A stretch of 64,000 bases of DNA from Butyricimonas muris. Its GTDB lineage: Bacteria > Bacteroidota > Bacteroidia > Bacteroidales > Marinifilaceae. The notes under the pieces are model-generated. The model had not been told where the DNA came from and made no database searches. It worked only from the letters and a program-made list of their open reading frames with translations. Positions 9,025 to 17,279 of this stretch are shown in pieces. Each line of letters starts with the position of its first letter. Position 1 is the first letter of the stretch. The position numbers and the translations under genes are program-made. The stretch spans positions 124,001 through 188,000 of the forward strand of contig NZ_JBKEIT010000007.1 in NCBI RefSeq assembly GCF_046365375.1. The letters run 5' to 3'.

Positions 9025-9402
9025 TTACTTGTTCATGATTTCGAATCCGCGAAGCATCAATTCAGCCGAGGCAGGATTGGTTGCCAATGGTACATTATGT
9101 ACGTCGCAAACACGCATGAGCATTTGTACGTCCGGTTCATGAGGATGTTTGTCCAGTGGATCACGGAAGAAGAAGACCATTTGTACTTTATGTTCCGCGA
9201 CCTGTGCCGCTATCTGTGCATCTCCCCCGATAGGGCCTGAAAGCAAACGTTCAACTTTTAATCCCGCGTCTTGAGCGTGTTTCCCGGTGGTTCCGGTTGC
9301 GATGATTTCAATGTTTGCCGAATGCATGAAATCATAATGCCTGTTTAGGAAAGCGACCATTTCTGCTTTTTTCCCGTCGTGTGCAATTACTGCTAGTTTC
9401 AT
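9025..9402 (-). CDS. mgsA: Methylglyoxal synthase
   Basis: 125 residues. The enzyme converts dihydroxyacetone phosphate to methylglyoxal and phosphate, a bypass of lower glycolysis in the cytoplasm. The family motifs are visible: N-terminal LAVIAHDGKKAEMVAF, the phosphate-binding GTTGKH, the loop with the catalytic Asp GPIGGDAQIA, and FFRDPLDKHPHEPDVQ with the conserved Pro/His stretch. The protein is slightly shorter than the E. coli enzyme because both ends are trimmed, which is common in the family. It appears to be a single-gene transcript; a TATATTTG box on the minus strand lies at 9427-9434. Confidence 0.95.
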   Translation of the reverse strand: MKLAVIAHDGKKAEMVAFLNRHYDFMHSANIEIIATGTTGKHAQDAGLKVERLLSGPIGGDAQIAAQVAEHKVQMVFFFRDPLDKHPHEPDVQMLMRVCDVHNVPLATNPASAELMLRGFEIMNK

Positions 9403-9472
9403 AGTGTGATTTTTTTTACGTTACAGCAAATATATAATTAAGTCGGGCAAAAATGAAATGATTCGGGGGAAA

Positions 9473-9610
9473 GTTTATAGGGTTTATAAGGTTTGTAAAG
9501 TTTATAAGGTTTAAAAGTGACGGGAGTTCTTCGGGTATTATTAATCAGCAACTTTGCTGCTGTAGACGAAACATTTGCGGGTGTAATAGACTTTATGAAC
9601 CTTATAAACT
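9473..9610. repeat. Intergenic element with inverted arms of 9-bp tandem units (copy 1)
   Basis: The left arm (9473-9517) is five 9-bp units such as GTTTATAAG. The right arm (9591-9608) holds two units of the opposite sense, CTTTATGAA and CCTTATAAA. The middle has AGCAACTTTGCTGCT-type and TTCTTCGGG hairpins. The arms can pair into one long stem. The right end touches the stop codon of the CapA-like gene. Related copies are at 44680-44815, 59184-59335 and 63640-63797. Confidence 0.75.
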
Positions 9611-10715
9611 AATTCAGTATGGAGTCGGTTTGTTTGAAAAAGCGTTTGCTTTTGATGAGGTGGTAATCTTTTATGACGCTGTCGGAGAGGGCTTCGGGGA
9701 CGACGTAATAGCGGGTGCGTCCTTCCTCGAACGGGCGGTAAGTGTAGAACTTGATTGTTTCCATGGTGTAACGGGTGGTTTTTGCTTCCGGGCGGGTTAA
9801 AGTTAAGCGGATACAAATGCCTCCGTCGGTACCCTTATAAGATTGGTTTGAAATGAAATTACCGAGTGAATAGGCGGTAACTCCAACGGTGTCTTTGCCC
9901 GATAAGATGTATTCGATAGGTTGTACCACGTGGGGGTGTGAACCGATGACGATGTCTGCCCCTTGTGCGTGTAGCCATGTGGCGAGGGCTTTCTGTTCTT
10001 TATTGGGGGAGGTGTGATACTCGTATCCCCAATGCATGAAAGCAATGATATTGGTCGCCGAATCTCGTTTGGCTTGCTGAATATCCCGTTTGATAACCGT
10101 GGTGTCGATGAGGGAAACGACAAAACCTTTCGGGATGGGAAGTCCGTTTGTACCGTACGTGTAGTTTAACAGTGCGATTTTGAAATTGTCTTTCCGAAGG
10201 TAGAGCGGATTCCTTTTTTTATAACTTAACGTATCCATGAAGATGCCCGTGTGGGCGATGCCCAGCGAATCGAGGTAATAAATTGTTTTCGTGATGCCTC
10301 GAGCCAGTTGGTCGCAACAATGGTTGTTCGCCGTGACGAACGTCGTTACTCCCAGACGTTGCAGATCTCTTGCTATTTGCCAAGGAGAACTGAAACGAGG
10401 ATACCCGGAGTATTCTTTATCGGAGAGGGTAGTTTCCAAGTTCGCGATTACAAAATCCGAGTCGTGCCAATAAGGTGCGATATACCGGAAGCATTTCAGG
10501 TATTTGTAATCTTTCTCGGTCGGGTTGTGTGCGTCGTATATCTGGGGTAGATGTTGGATGATATCCCCGCAAAAGAATAAAGAAACGGTGTCGGGTGTTG
10601 CCGGTATCTGTATAGCATGATCTGCCCGTGCAGGTTTCTTCTCCTCTTTGCAGGCGAGAAGAAGGATGGTAATCCATGTGATCAGAATGAGGGTATGTCG
10701 AATCCTCGATGCCAT
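9609..10715 (-). CDS. CapA-family lipoprotein (PGA_cap metallophosphatase-like)
   Basis: About 368 residues from the ATG at 10715, chosen because it gives a lipoprotein signal (LILITWITILLLAC) and lies after the terminator of the upstream gene; an ATG at 10757 would place the terminator inside the gene. The CapA motifs are clear: FCGDIIQHLPQI, ANLETTL, ANNHCCDQ, HWGYEY and IVIGSHPHVVQPIEYI, which form a calcineurin-like metal site. CapA proteins are tied to poly-gamma-glutamate capsule making, but in Bacteroidetes many lone copies have no capB/capC partner, as here. The role is therefore an envelope phosphatase-like protein of unknown substrate. Confidence 0.88.
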   Translation of the reverse strand: MASRIRHTLILITWITILLLACKEEKKPARADHAIQIPATPDTVSLFFCGDIIQHLPQIYDAHNPTEKDYKYLKCFRYIAPYWHDSDFVIANLETTLSDKEYSGYPRFSSPWQIARDLQRLGVTTFVTANNHCCDQLARGITKTIYYLDSLGIAHTGIFMDTLSYKKRNPLYLRKDNFKIALLNYTYGTNGLPIPKGFVVSLIDTTVIKRDIQQAKRDSATNIIAFMHWGYEYHTSPNKEQKALATWLHAQGADIVIGSHPHVVQPIEYILSGKDTVGVTAYSLGNFISNQSYKGTDGGICIRLTLTRPEAKTTRYTMETIKFYTYRPFEEGRTRYYVVPEALSDSVIKDYHLIKSKRFFKQTDSILN

Positions 10716-10732
10716 ACGAGAGAGGTATAAAA

Positions 10733-10754
10733 AAAGCCGTCCGAAGACGGCTTT
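10733..10754 (-). terminator. Rho-independent terminator with UUCG loop
   Basis: On the minus strand the stem GCCGTC/GACGGC is closed by a TTCG tetraloop, flanked by AAA/TTT and followed by a run of seven T. It lies just after the stop codon of the DsbD-N-like gene and before the CapA-like start at 10715. Confidence 0.9.
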
Positions 10755-10758
10755 CAAT

Positions 10759-11220
10759 TTATTTCTTCAATTCAAATTCAAATTCTTCTTCGGCGGGAGG
10801 AATACATTGAGAGCCTGAGCAAGCCATGTATTCAACAGTACCTACCAGTTTACCGGTGTCCTTTTTCAATTTCACGCGTTGAACGAAAGTAACTGTTTCC
10901 TCGAAATATTTCAATTCCATGTTGAATGCTTCGCTTTTTTCTACTTTCGCTTCTGTGGTAGCCTTGAATTCGCCAACTAATTCAATATCGGATGATTCGT
11001 CTTCGTCCATGATGAAAACGGTTGGTTGAGGACCATTCTCCGGAAGTTTCGTATCATACAGGTGCCAGCCGCTTTCAATGGTAGCCTTGCAGATGATGTC
11101 ATAAACACCTTCGCTGACTTTCTTGAAAGTAATTTGCCATTTCACCGGTTTTAAAACCTGTGAGTTTGCAGCTCCAACCATCATGGTTAATATTGCTGTA
11201 AGAATTAAAAGTCTTTTCAT
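10759..11220 (-). CDS. Periplasmic DsbD N-terminal-domain-like protein
   Basis: 153 residues: a signal peptide (LLILTAILTMMVGAANSQ), then a single immunoglobulin-like domain that matches the N-terminal (DsbD-alpha) domain of the DsbD thiol reductase. Typical pieces are KPVKWQITFKKVSEGVYDI, GWHLYDTKLPENGPQPT and the C-terminal MACSGSQCIPP, whose two Cys could form the redox pair. There are no membrane or thioredoxin domains, so it is a stand-alone alpha domain. In Bacteroidetes such proteins usually sit beside or substitute for part of a split DsbD system. The job of passing electrons to envelope thiols is inferred. It ends at a strong terminator. Confidence 0.82.
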   Translation of the reverse strand: MKRLLILTAILTMMVGAANSQVLKPVKWQITFKKVSEGVYDIICKATIESGWHLYDTKLPENGPQPTVFIMDEDESSDIELVGEFKATTEAKVEKSEAFNMELKYFEETVTFVQRVKLKKDTGKLVGTVEYMACSGSQCIPPAEEEFEFELKK

Positions 11221-11320
11221 GAGTAAATCAATTAGTTTTTAAAATAATTCCTCTCTAATATTTAGTGACGCAAAGTACAAAATTATCGAGAGAATTTGTC
11301 TTAGCTTATAGTTAAAAAAA

Positions 11321-14209
11321 TTATAATGTTTTTTTCACTGCTACTTGTTCAAAGCTTTCCACGAAATCTCCCGTTTGAATATCGTTGAAATTGTTGATGT
11401 TCAAACCGCACTCGAATCCTTTGCTGACTTCTTTCACGTCATCCTTGAAACGTTTCAATGAACCGAGTTCTCCGGTAAAGATCACGATACCATCGCGGAT
11501 CACGCGTACTTTCGAGTTACGGGTGATTTTTCCGTCTCTCACGAGACATCCGGCAATGGTGCCCACCTTGGTAATCTTGAATGTTTCAAGTACTTCCACG
11601 GTAGAAGTGATTTCTTCCTTGAATTCGGGTGAAAGCATACCTTCCATGGCAGCCTTGATTTCCTCGATAGCCGTGTAGATGATGGAGTAGAGTCTGATGT
11701 CGATCTCTTCTTTCTCCGCCAGTTTGCGAGCACTCAAGGAAGGACGAACTTGGAATCCGACGATGATGGCGTTGGATGCTGCAGCCAGCATGACATCGCC
11801 TTCGGAAATTTGTCCTACCGCTTTGTGGATCACGTTCACCTGTATTTCTTGGGTCGATAGCTTGATCAAGGAATCGGATAATGCCTCGATAGAACCGTCC
11901 ACGTCTCCTTTCACGATGATGTTCAGTTCTTGGAAGTTTCCGATAGCAATACGTCTTCCGATTTCATCCAGCGTGATATGTTTCTGGGTACGCAGTCCTT
12001 GTTCGCGTTGTAATTGTTCGCGTTTGTTTGCCAATGCACGCGCATCTTTTTCGTTCGCCATCACGTTGAATTTGTCACCGGCTTGCGGAGCACCGTTCAA
12101 CCCGAGGATTAATGCCGGGCATGAAGGTCCGCCTTCTTCCATTTTGGCGCCGCGTTCGTTGAACATGGCTTTCACGTGTCCGAAATATTGTCCGGCAAGC
12201 ACAACGTCTCCGACGTGGAGAGTACCGCTTTGCACGAGTACGGTAGCCACGTATCCCCGTCCTTTATCCAAAGAGGATTCAATGATAGACCCCGTGGCTT
12301 TTTTATGCGGGTTGGCTTTCAGTTCAAGAATTTCAGCCTCGAGTAATACTTTTTCAAGAAGTTCCTCTACGTGTAAGCCTTTCTTTGCGGAGATTTCTTG
12401 ACATTGGTATTTACCGCCCCATTCTTCTACCAGATAGTTCATGGCTGCCAGTTCTTCGCGAATCTTGTCGGGGTTGGCTCCCGGTTTATCAATTTTGTTG
12501 ATAGCGAATACAATCGGAACACCTGCCGCACTTGCGTGGTTGATGGCCTCAACGGTTTGCGGCATCACGTTGTCGTCGGCAGCGATGATAATGATAGCGA
12601 TATCGGTTACTTGAGCTCCGCGGGCGCGCATGGCGGTAAATGCCTCGTGTCCCGGGGTATCAAGGAAAGTTACCGTTCTTCCGTCTGCCAGTTTTACGCT
12701 GTAAGCCCCGATGTGCTGGGTGATTCCTCCCGCTTCTCCGGCGATTACATTTGCTTTACGGATATAGTCGAGCAAAGATGTTTTACCGTGGTCAACGTGT
12801 CCCATGACCGTAACGATCGGGGGACGGGTTTCCAGCATGTCTTCCGTTTCTTCCTCCTCTTCATCAATGGCTTCTTGAATGTCAACACTGACAAATTCAA
12901 CATCGAATCCGAATTCTTCCGCCACGATATTGATGGTTTCTGCGTCCAGACGTTGGTTGATGGATACGAACAGACCGAGTGACATACAGGCCGAAATGAT
13001 CTCCGCCACGGAAATATCCATCATGGTAGCTAACTCGCTAACCGTAACAAATTCCGTGAGTTTAAGAATATTCTTCTCCAGTTCGGCTTGTTCTATTTCA
13101 GCCTGCATTTTTTGATGCACGGCATCCCGTTTGTCTCTCCGGTGCTTGGAAGATTTGGTTTTTCCCTTACTTCCCAGACGCGCAAACGTATCCTTGATTT
13201 GTTTTTGAACATCTTCTTCCGAAATCTCAGCCTTGCTGGCTTTTTTCTTCTTGATTTTTTTGAGTTTCTTCTTGTTCTCTTCCTGTTTAGCTGTTTTAGG
13301 AGCATCGATAGTGATTCTTTCATCCTTTTTCAGAATACGTTTCCGTTTTTTACGGATCTCCGTATCATCAGAATCTTCTTTTCCGTCTCCACTGACCGGA
13401 ATATTCTTCTTGAGAGCAAGTTCATCCGTGCTCTTGGGTGGAACAAGTGATTTCTTTTTAAGTTCCCGTTTATCTCTTTCGCGCTCTTGTTTGCTTTTTT
13501 TCGGGGGACGGGTGCGTTGATTGATGGCATCCAAGTCAATGGAACCCACTACTTTCACGTCCTTTATAGTCGGGGTGGAAGATTTATAGTTGACTTCCTG
13601 TCTTCCGGTATAGGTATTTTCTTCCTCTATTTCCGGTGCGGCCTCTTGTTTTACTTCCTCTTTCGGTTGTTTTATAAGAGTCTTCGGGGAAGATTTGAAA
13701 GGAGCTTGATTTTCTTCACGCTCTTGCTTTTGCGCGTGAACCGGAGTTTCTTTTACCGGGACTTCAACAGGTGTTTCCTCTTTTTTTTCTTCTATTTTCT
13801 CCACTCTTTTTTCTTCTTTTTCCTCGACAGGCTTTTCCTCGACCTTTTCTTCGTTTTTGGGCTTATTCAGTTTATTCAGGTCGATGTGATCCACGACTTT
13901 TATCTTGCTTTCCAGTTTTATCTCGTCTTTCACGGAAATAAATTCCGTTTGATGAGATTCCGTATTTCCCATATTGTCGATGCTCACGGTCTCTTTTTTT
14001 AGCCGGGTATTTTTCAAGTCCACGCGATTGGATTCTTTTTTAGCCTCGCTATCCGTGGAGAACTCTTTGGCAATCAAAGAGTATTGGTCATCAGTTAATT
14101 TTGCGTTTGGATCAGATGAAATCTTAATCCCCTTCTCTTGTAGGAAATCCACTATCGTGGACAAGCCTACGTTAAATTCTCTAGCAACTTTACTTAGTCT
14201 AACTGCCAT
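11321..14209 (-). CDS. infB: Translation initiation factor IF-2
   Basis: 962 residues. IF-2 is the GTPase that brings initiator fMet-tRNA to the 30S subunit and promotes subunit joining. The N-terminal IF2_N domain (VAREFNVGLSTIVDFLQEKG) is followed by a long, highly charged Lys/Glu-rich linker to about residue 370. A second IF2_N-type domain comes next, then the G domain near residue 467 with GHVDHGKT, DTPGHEA and NKIDKPG, and the C-terminal beta-barrel and fMet-tRNA-binding domains. It is the third gene of the rimP-nusA-infB operon, 41 bp after nusA. Length and motif set are normal for Bacteroidetes. Confidence 0.98.
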   Translation of the reverse strand: MAVRLSKVAREFNVGLSTIVDFLQEKGIKISSDPNAKLTDDQYSLIAKEFSTDSEAKKESNRVDLKNTRLKKETVSIDNMGNTESHQTEFISVKDEIKLESKIKVVDHIDLNKLNKPKNEEKVEEKPVEEKEEKRVEKIEEKKEETPVEVPVKETPVHAQKQEREENQAPFKSSPKTLIKQPKEEVKQEAAPEIEEENTYTGRQEVNYKSSTPTIKDVKVVGSIDLDAINQRTRPPKKSKQERERDKRELKKKSLVPPKSTDELALKKNIPVSGDGKEDSDDTEIRKKRKRILKKDERITIDAPKTAKQEENKKKLKKIKKKKASKAEISEEDVQKQIKDTFARLGSKGKTKSSKHRRDKRDAVHQKMQAEIEQAELEKNILKLTEFVTVSELATMMDISVAEIISACMSLGLFVSINQRLDAETINIVAEEFGFDVEFVSVDIQEAIDEEEEETEDMLETRPPIVTVMGHVDHGKTSLLDYIRKANVIAGEAGGITQHIGAYSVKLADGRTVTFLDTPGHEAFTAMRARGAQVTDIAIIIIAADDNVMPQTVEAINHASAAGVPIVFAINKIDKPGANPDKIREELAAMNYLVEEWGGKYQCQEISAKKGLHVEELLEKVLLEAEILELKANPHKKATGSIIESSLDKGRGYVATVLVQSGTLHVGDVVLAGQYFGHVKAMFNERGAKMEEGGPSCPALILGLNGAPQAGDKFNVMANEKDARALANKREQLQREQGLRTQKHITLDEIGRRIAIGNFQELNIIVKGDVDGSIEALSDSLIKLSTQEIQVNVIHKAVGQISEGDVMLAAASNAIIVGFQVRPSLSARKLAEKEEIDIRLYSIIYTAIEEIKAAMEGMLSPEFKEEITSTVEVLETFKITKVGTIAGCLVRDGKITRNSKVRVIRDGIVIFTGELGSLKRFKDDVKEVSKGFECGLNINNFNDIQTGDFVESFEQVAVKKTL

Positions 14210-14250
14210 ATTAAGATTTTATTTACAAGCATTCATAATCTTGAGCGTCC

Positions 14251-15489
14251 TTATTCAAATTCAGCTCTTAAAATTCTGAGAACATCCCTGATGGTTTCTA
14301 TCTCAAGATCAGTCCTGCTCTCTAATTCCGACTCACTTAATTCCAGTACGCTCTTGGCTGTATCACAACCTACGCGATTCAGTTCTGCAATGATCCACGG
14401 TTCTATTTCATCCGAGAATTCTTCCAGCTTCACGTCTTCTTCTTCCTCTTTCTCTAATTCGCGGTACACGTCGATCTCGTATCCCGTGAGTTGGCTTGCC
14501 AGTTTGATGTTCAAACCGCCTTTACCGATTGCCAGTGATACTTCTTCCGGATTAAGGTATACGTTTGCTCTTTTATTGCTTTCGTCAAGTTCAATTTTGT
14601 TGATCTTGGCGGGGTTCAAAGAACGGGTTATATAAAGTTGTATATTATTCGTGTAATTGATCACGTCGATATTCTCGTTTCTCAATTCCCGGACGATTCC
14701 GTGGATACGTGATCCTTTCATTCCCACGCAGGCTCCAACGGGGTCGATACGGTCGTCATAAGACTCTACGGCCACTTTTGCACGTTCGCCCGGCACCCGA
14801 ACCACGTTTTTAATGGTGATCAGACCGTCGAATATTTCCGGTACTTCGTTCTCGAACAATCTTTCAAGGAACACGGGTGATGTTCTGGAAAGAATGATGT
14901 AAGGAGAAGCGTTTTTCATCTCCACCCGGATTACCACGGCACGAATGGTGTCACCTTTCTTGAAGAAATCACTCGGGATTTGTTCTTGTTTGGGTAATAT
15001 CAATTCGTTGCCTTCATCGTCCAGTACCAGAATCTCTTTTTTCCATACTTGGTAAACTTCCCCGGTCACGATCTGTCCCACTTTCTCTTTGTATTTCGTG
15101 AAGATGTGGTCTTTCTCCAGCTCGAGGATACGGGCAGAAAGGTTTTGCCTTAATGCCAAAACCGAACGGCGTCCGAAGTCTTTGAATTTCACCTCGTCGG
15201 TTACTTCTTCTCCCACTTCGTAATCCGTGTCTATTTTCTTCGCTTCGGTCAATGATATCTGTGTATTCGGGTTCTCAAATTCTTCGTCTTCAACCACGAC
15301 ACGATTTCTCCAGATCTCCAAGTCCCCTTTGTCTATATTGATAATGATATCAAAATTTTCGTCCGTCTCATATCGCTTGATGAGCATATTTCTGAAAATG
15401 TCTTCCAACACTCTCATCAAGGTAGCTCTGTCAATATTTTTTAGCTCTTTAAATTCTGCAAATGAATCAATCAAATTAATGTTTTCCAT
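14251..15489 (-). CDS. nusA: Transcription termination/antitermination factor NusA
   Basis: 412 residues. NusA binds RNA polymerase and nascent RNA to control pausing, termination and antitermination. The N-terminal polymerase-binding domain holds FRNMLIKRYETDENFDI. An S1 domain follows near residues 135-200 (GQIVTGEVYQVWKKEILV), then two KH domains (RVPGERAKVAVESYDDRIDP with GACVGMKGSRI, and VSLAIGKGGLNIKLASQL). A short C-terminal helix-hairpin-helix tail follows (ELNRVGCDTAKSVLELS). It lies between rimP and infB on the same strand, the conserved bacterial order. Confidence 0.98.
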   Translation of the reverse strand: MENINLIDSFAEFKELKNIDRATLMRVLEDIFRNMLIKRYETDENFDIIINIDKGDLEIWRNRVVVEDEEFENPNTQISLTEAKKIDTDYEVGEEVTDEVKFKDFGRRSVLALRQNLSARILELEKDHIFTKYKEKVGQIVTGEVYQVWKKEILVLDDEGNELILPKQEQIPSDFFKKGDTIRAVVIRVEMKNASPYIILSRTSPVFLERLFENEVPEIFDGLITIKNVVRVPGERAKVAVESYDDRIDPVGACVGMKGSRIHGIVRELRNENIDVINYTNNIQLYITRSLNPAKINKIELDESNKRANVYLNPEEVSLAIGKGGLNIKLASQLTGYEIDVYRELEKEEEEDVKLEEFSDEIEPWIIAELNRVGCDTAKSVLELSESELESRTDLEIETIRDVLRILRAEFE

Positions 15490-15504
15490 TTTATCTCGTG
15501 TGTT

Positions 15505-15969
15505 TTAGAAAATAACAATGTCTTTTACCTCCTTTATGTCTTTGAACTGAATGCTCTTATCTATTTTTACAAGGCTCTTTTTCTTTTTCCCTTCAACAGC
15601 GACTTTCTCTTCACATTCAAGTACGATGCCTTCGTCTGAATAAGATTTTAATATGCCTTGTATTTTTTCACCCGTTAGCAGCTTTGCCTCAACTTCTTTG
15701 TTCAGGTTCTTCTCGTATTGCTGCGCTACTTTGAACGGGTAACCGATTCCGGCACTTGCAACGGTTATGGCGAAATCTTCGGTCTCCCGGTCGAGTTGGG
15801 CATCCAATTTTTTGCAAACCTCTCTACACTTGCCCACGTTGACACCTGTCAACGAATCGATGTAGACCTCGAGCGAATTATCCGCGGATATGGATACATC
15901 CACCAGGAACAATTCGCTTCCTTCCAGAATGGATTTGATTATTTCTTTTATTTCCTTTGTGCTTTTCAT
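15505..15969 (-). CDS. rimP: Ribosome maturation factor RimP
   Basis: 154 residues. RimP assists maturation of the 30S ribosomal subunit. The family pattern is seen in FLVDVSISADNSLEVYIDS, GVNVGKCREVCKKLDAQLD and the C-terminal SH3-like part (LLTGEKIQGILKSYSDEGI). It is the first gene of the rimP-nusA-infB operon, with a well-formed promoter 67-97 bp upstream, and is divergent from lpxD. Confidence 0.97.
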   Translation of the reverse strand: MKSTKEIKEIIKSILEGSELFLVDVSISADNSLEVYIDSLTGVNVGKCREVCKKLDAQLDRETEDFAITVASAGIGYPFKVAQQYEKNLNKEVEAKLLTGEKIQGILKSYSDEGIVLECEEKVAVEGKKKKSLVKIDKSIQFKDIKEVKDIVIF

Positions 15970-16035
15970 TCAATCCTTTAGTTTAAGATAACAGAAGAGG
16001 GGACGTCTCGCCCCCTCAGTGTTAATAACCGCTTG

Positions 16036-16066
16036 CAAAGATACAATTAATTCTTTTTATTCCAAA
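16036..16066 (-). promoter_or_regulatory. Promoter of the rimP-nusA-infB operon
   Basis: On the minus strand TTTG (16063-16066), a 19-nt spacer and TATCTTTG (16036-16043) give a textbook Bacteroidetes promoter. Its -7 box lies 67 bp before the rimP start codon. Confidence 0.8.
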
Positions 16067-16220
16067 GGGTTCGCTGAAAAATCTAAAGAAAAATAGCTAT
16101 TCGTCGCGTAAAACGAGCGGATTCCGGAAGAATGCAGTAGATTAGCGGCTTACGGAAGAAAATGGTTGAAAAAATGAAACATATTTGTCACATTCCGTCT
16201 GTTGTTCCAAATAAAATTTG

Positions 16221-16228
16221 TAAGTTTG
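16221..16228 (+). promoter_or_regulatory. Candidate -7 promoter box of lpxD
   Basis: TAAGTTTG, a match to TAnnTTTG, lies 17 bp upstream of the lpxD ATG. A TTG at 16202-16204 is the nearest -33 candidate, with a rather short 16-nt spacer. Confidence 0.5.
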
Positions 16229-16245
16229 CCGAAATTTTGTGAATT

Positions 16246-17277
16246 ATGGAGTTTAAAGCAAAGGATATAGCAGCTCTGCTTGGCGGGGTTGTGGATGGAG
16301 ATCCGGAAGTTATTGTGAATAACGTTTCCAAGATAGAGGAAGGAAAACCCGGTACGCTGGCTTTTCTTGCCAATCCCAAATACGAGCACTATGTCTACAC
16401 GACACGGGCTTCAGTCGTTCTGGTAAACAAGACTTTTGAACCTGCCCACGAGTACGCCTGTACATTAATTCGTGTAGAGTCTGCTTATGATGCAATCGCC
16501 ACCTTGTTGCAGATGTACGAGGATATGCGCCCGAAACCACAGGGGATAGAACAACCGTCTTATGTTAGTGAAAGTGCCACGATAGGAGAAAAGCCTTATA
16601 TCGGGGCATTTGCTTATATAGGAAAAGGTGCGAAAATAGGTAATAACGTTAAAATATACCCGCAGGCTTATATCGGTGACGGGGTGACCGTCGGTGACGA
16701 TACGATTATCTATGCCGGGGTGAAAATCTACTCCGGTTGTGTTGTCGGGAAATCATGTATCCTGCACGCGGGAGTGGTTCTGGGTGCTGATGGATTCGGT
16801 TTTGCCCCGGAAGGCGATCATTATAAAAAGGTTCCGCAAATCGGAAACGTGGTGGTCGAGGATAACGTAGAGATTGGTGCCAATACTTGTATAGATAGGG
16901 CTACGATGGGGTCTACGCTTATTCATAAAGGCGTGAAACTGGATAATCTGGTACAGATCGCGCATAATGTTGTTGTGGGAAGTAACACGGTTATTGCCGC
17001 CCAGACGGGAATTGCCGGGACAACGAAAGTCGGTGAGAATTGCGTGTTCGGCGGACAGGTGGGACTTGTCGGTCACTTGACAATCGGGGCGGGTACTCAA
17101 ATCGCGGCGCAGAGCGGTATCACTTCCAATATCCCGGAGAAATCCGTGTTGCGCGGTTCGCCTGCTTTTGATTACCCGAAATATCAGAAATGCTACGTGA
17201 TGTTCCGGAAATTGCCGGAAATGTACGGGCTATTGAGAGATTTAGAGAAAGAAGTTGCAAATTTAAAGTCAAAATAG
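16246..17277 (+). CDS. lpxD: UDP-3-O-(3-hydroxyacyl)glucosamine N-acyltransferase
   Basis: 343 residues. LpxD adds the N-linked 3-hydroxyacyl chain in lipid A synthesis, in the cytoplasm at the inner membrane. The N-terminal uridine-binding domain (FKAKDIAALLGGVVDGDP, then PGTLAFLANPKYEHYVY) is followed by a left-handed beta helix of hexapeptide repeats from about residue 105. The catalytic His region reads VQIAHNVVVGSN. The C-terminal helix (LPEMYGLLRDLEKEVANLK) is typical. The next gene starts 3 bp after the stop, so lpxD and lpxC/fabZ are translationally close and co-transcribed. Confidence 0.97.
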   Translation: MEFKAKDIAALLGGVVDGDPEVIVNNVSKIEEGKPGTLAFLANPKYEHYVYTTRASVVLVNKTFEPAHEYACTLIRVESAYDAIATLLQMYEDMRPKPQGIEQPSYVSESATIGEKPYIGAFAYIGKGAKIGNNVKIYPQAYIGDGVTVGDDTIIYAGVKIYSGCVVGKSCILHAGVVLGADGFGFAPEGDHYKKVPQIGNVVVEDNVEIGANTCIDRATMGSTLIHKGVKLDNLVQIAHNVVVGSNTVIAAQTGIAGTTKVGENCVFGGQVGLVGHLTIGAGTQIAAQSGITSNIPEKSVLRGSPAFDYPKYQKCYVMFRKLPEMYGLLRDLEKEVANLKSK

Positions 17278-17279
17278 AA

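Noticed and set aside
9473..9610. CRISPR-like array from the repeated 9-mers
   Set aside because: The units are contiguous without spacers and lie in inverted arms.
17190..17279. N-terminal extension of LpxC-FabZ
   Set aside because: It would overlap the end of lpxD and shows no LpxC-like sequence.
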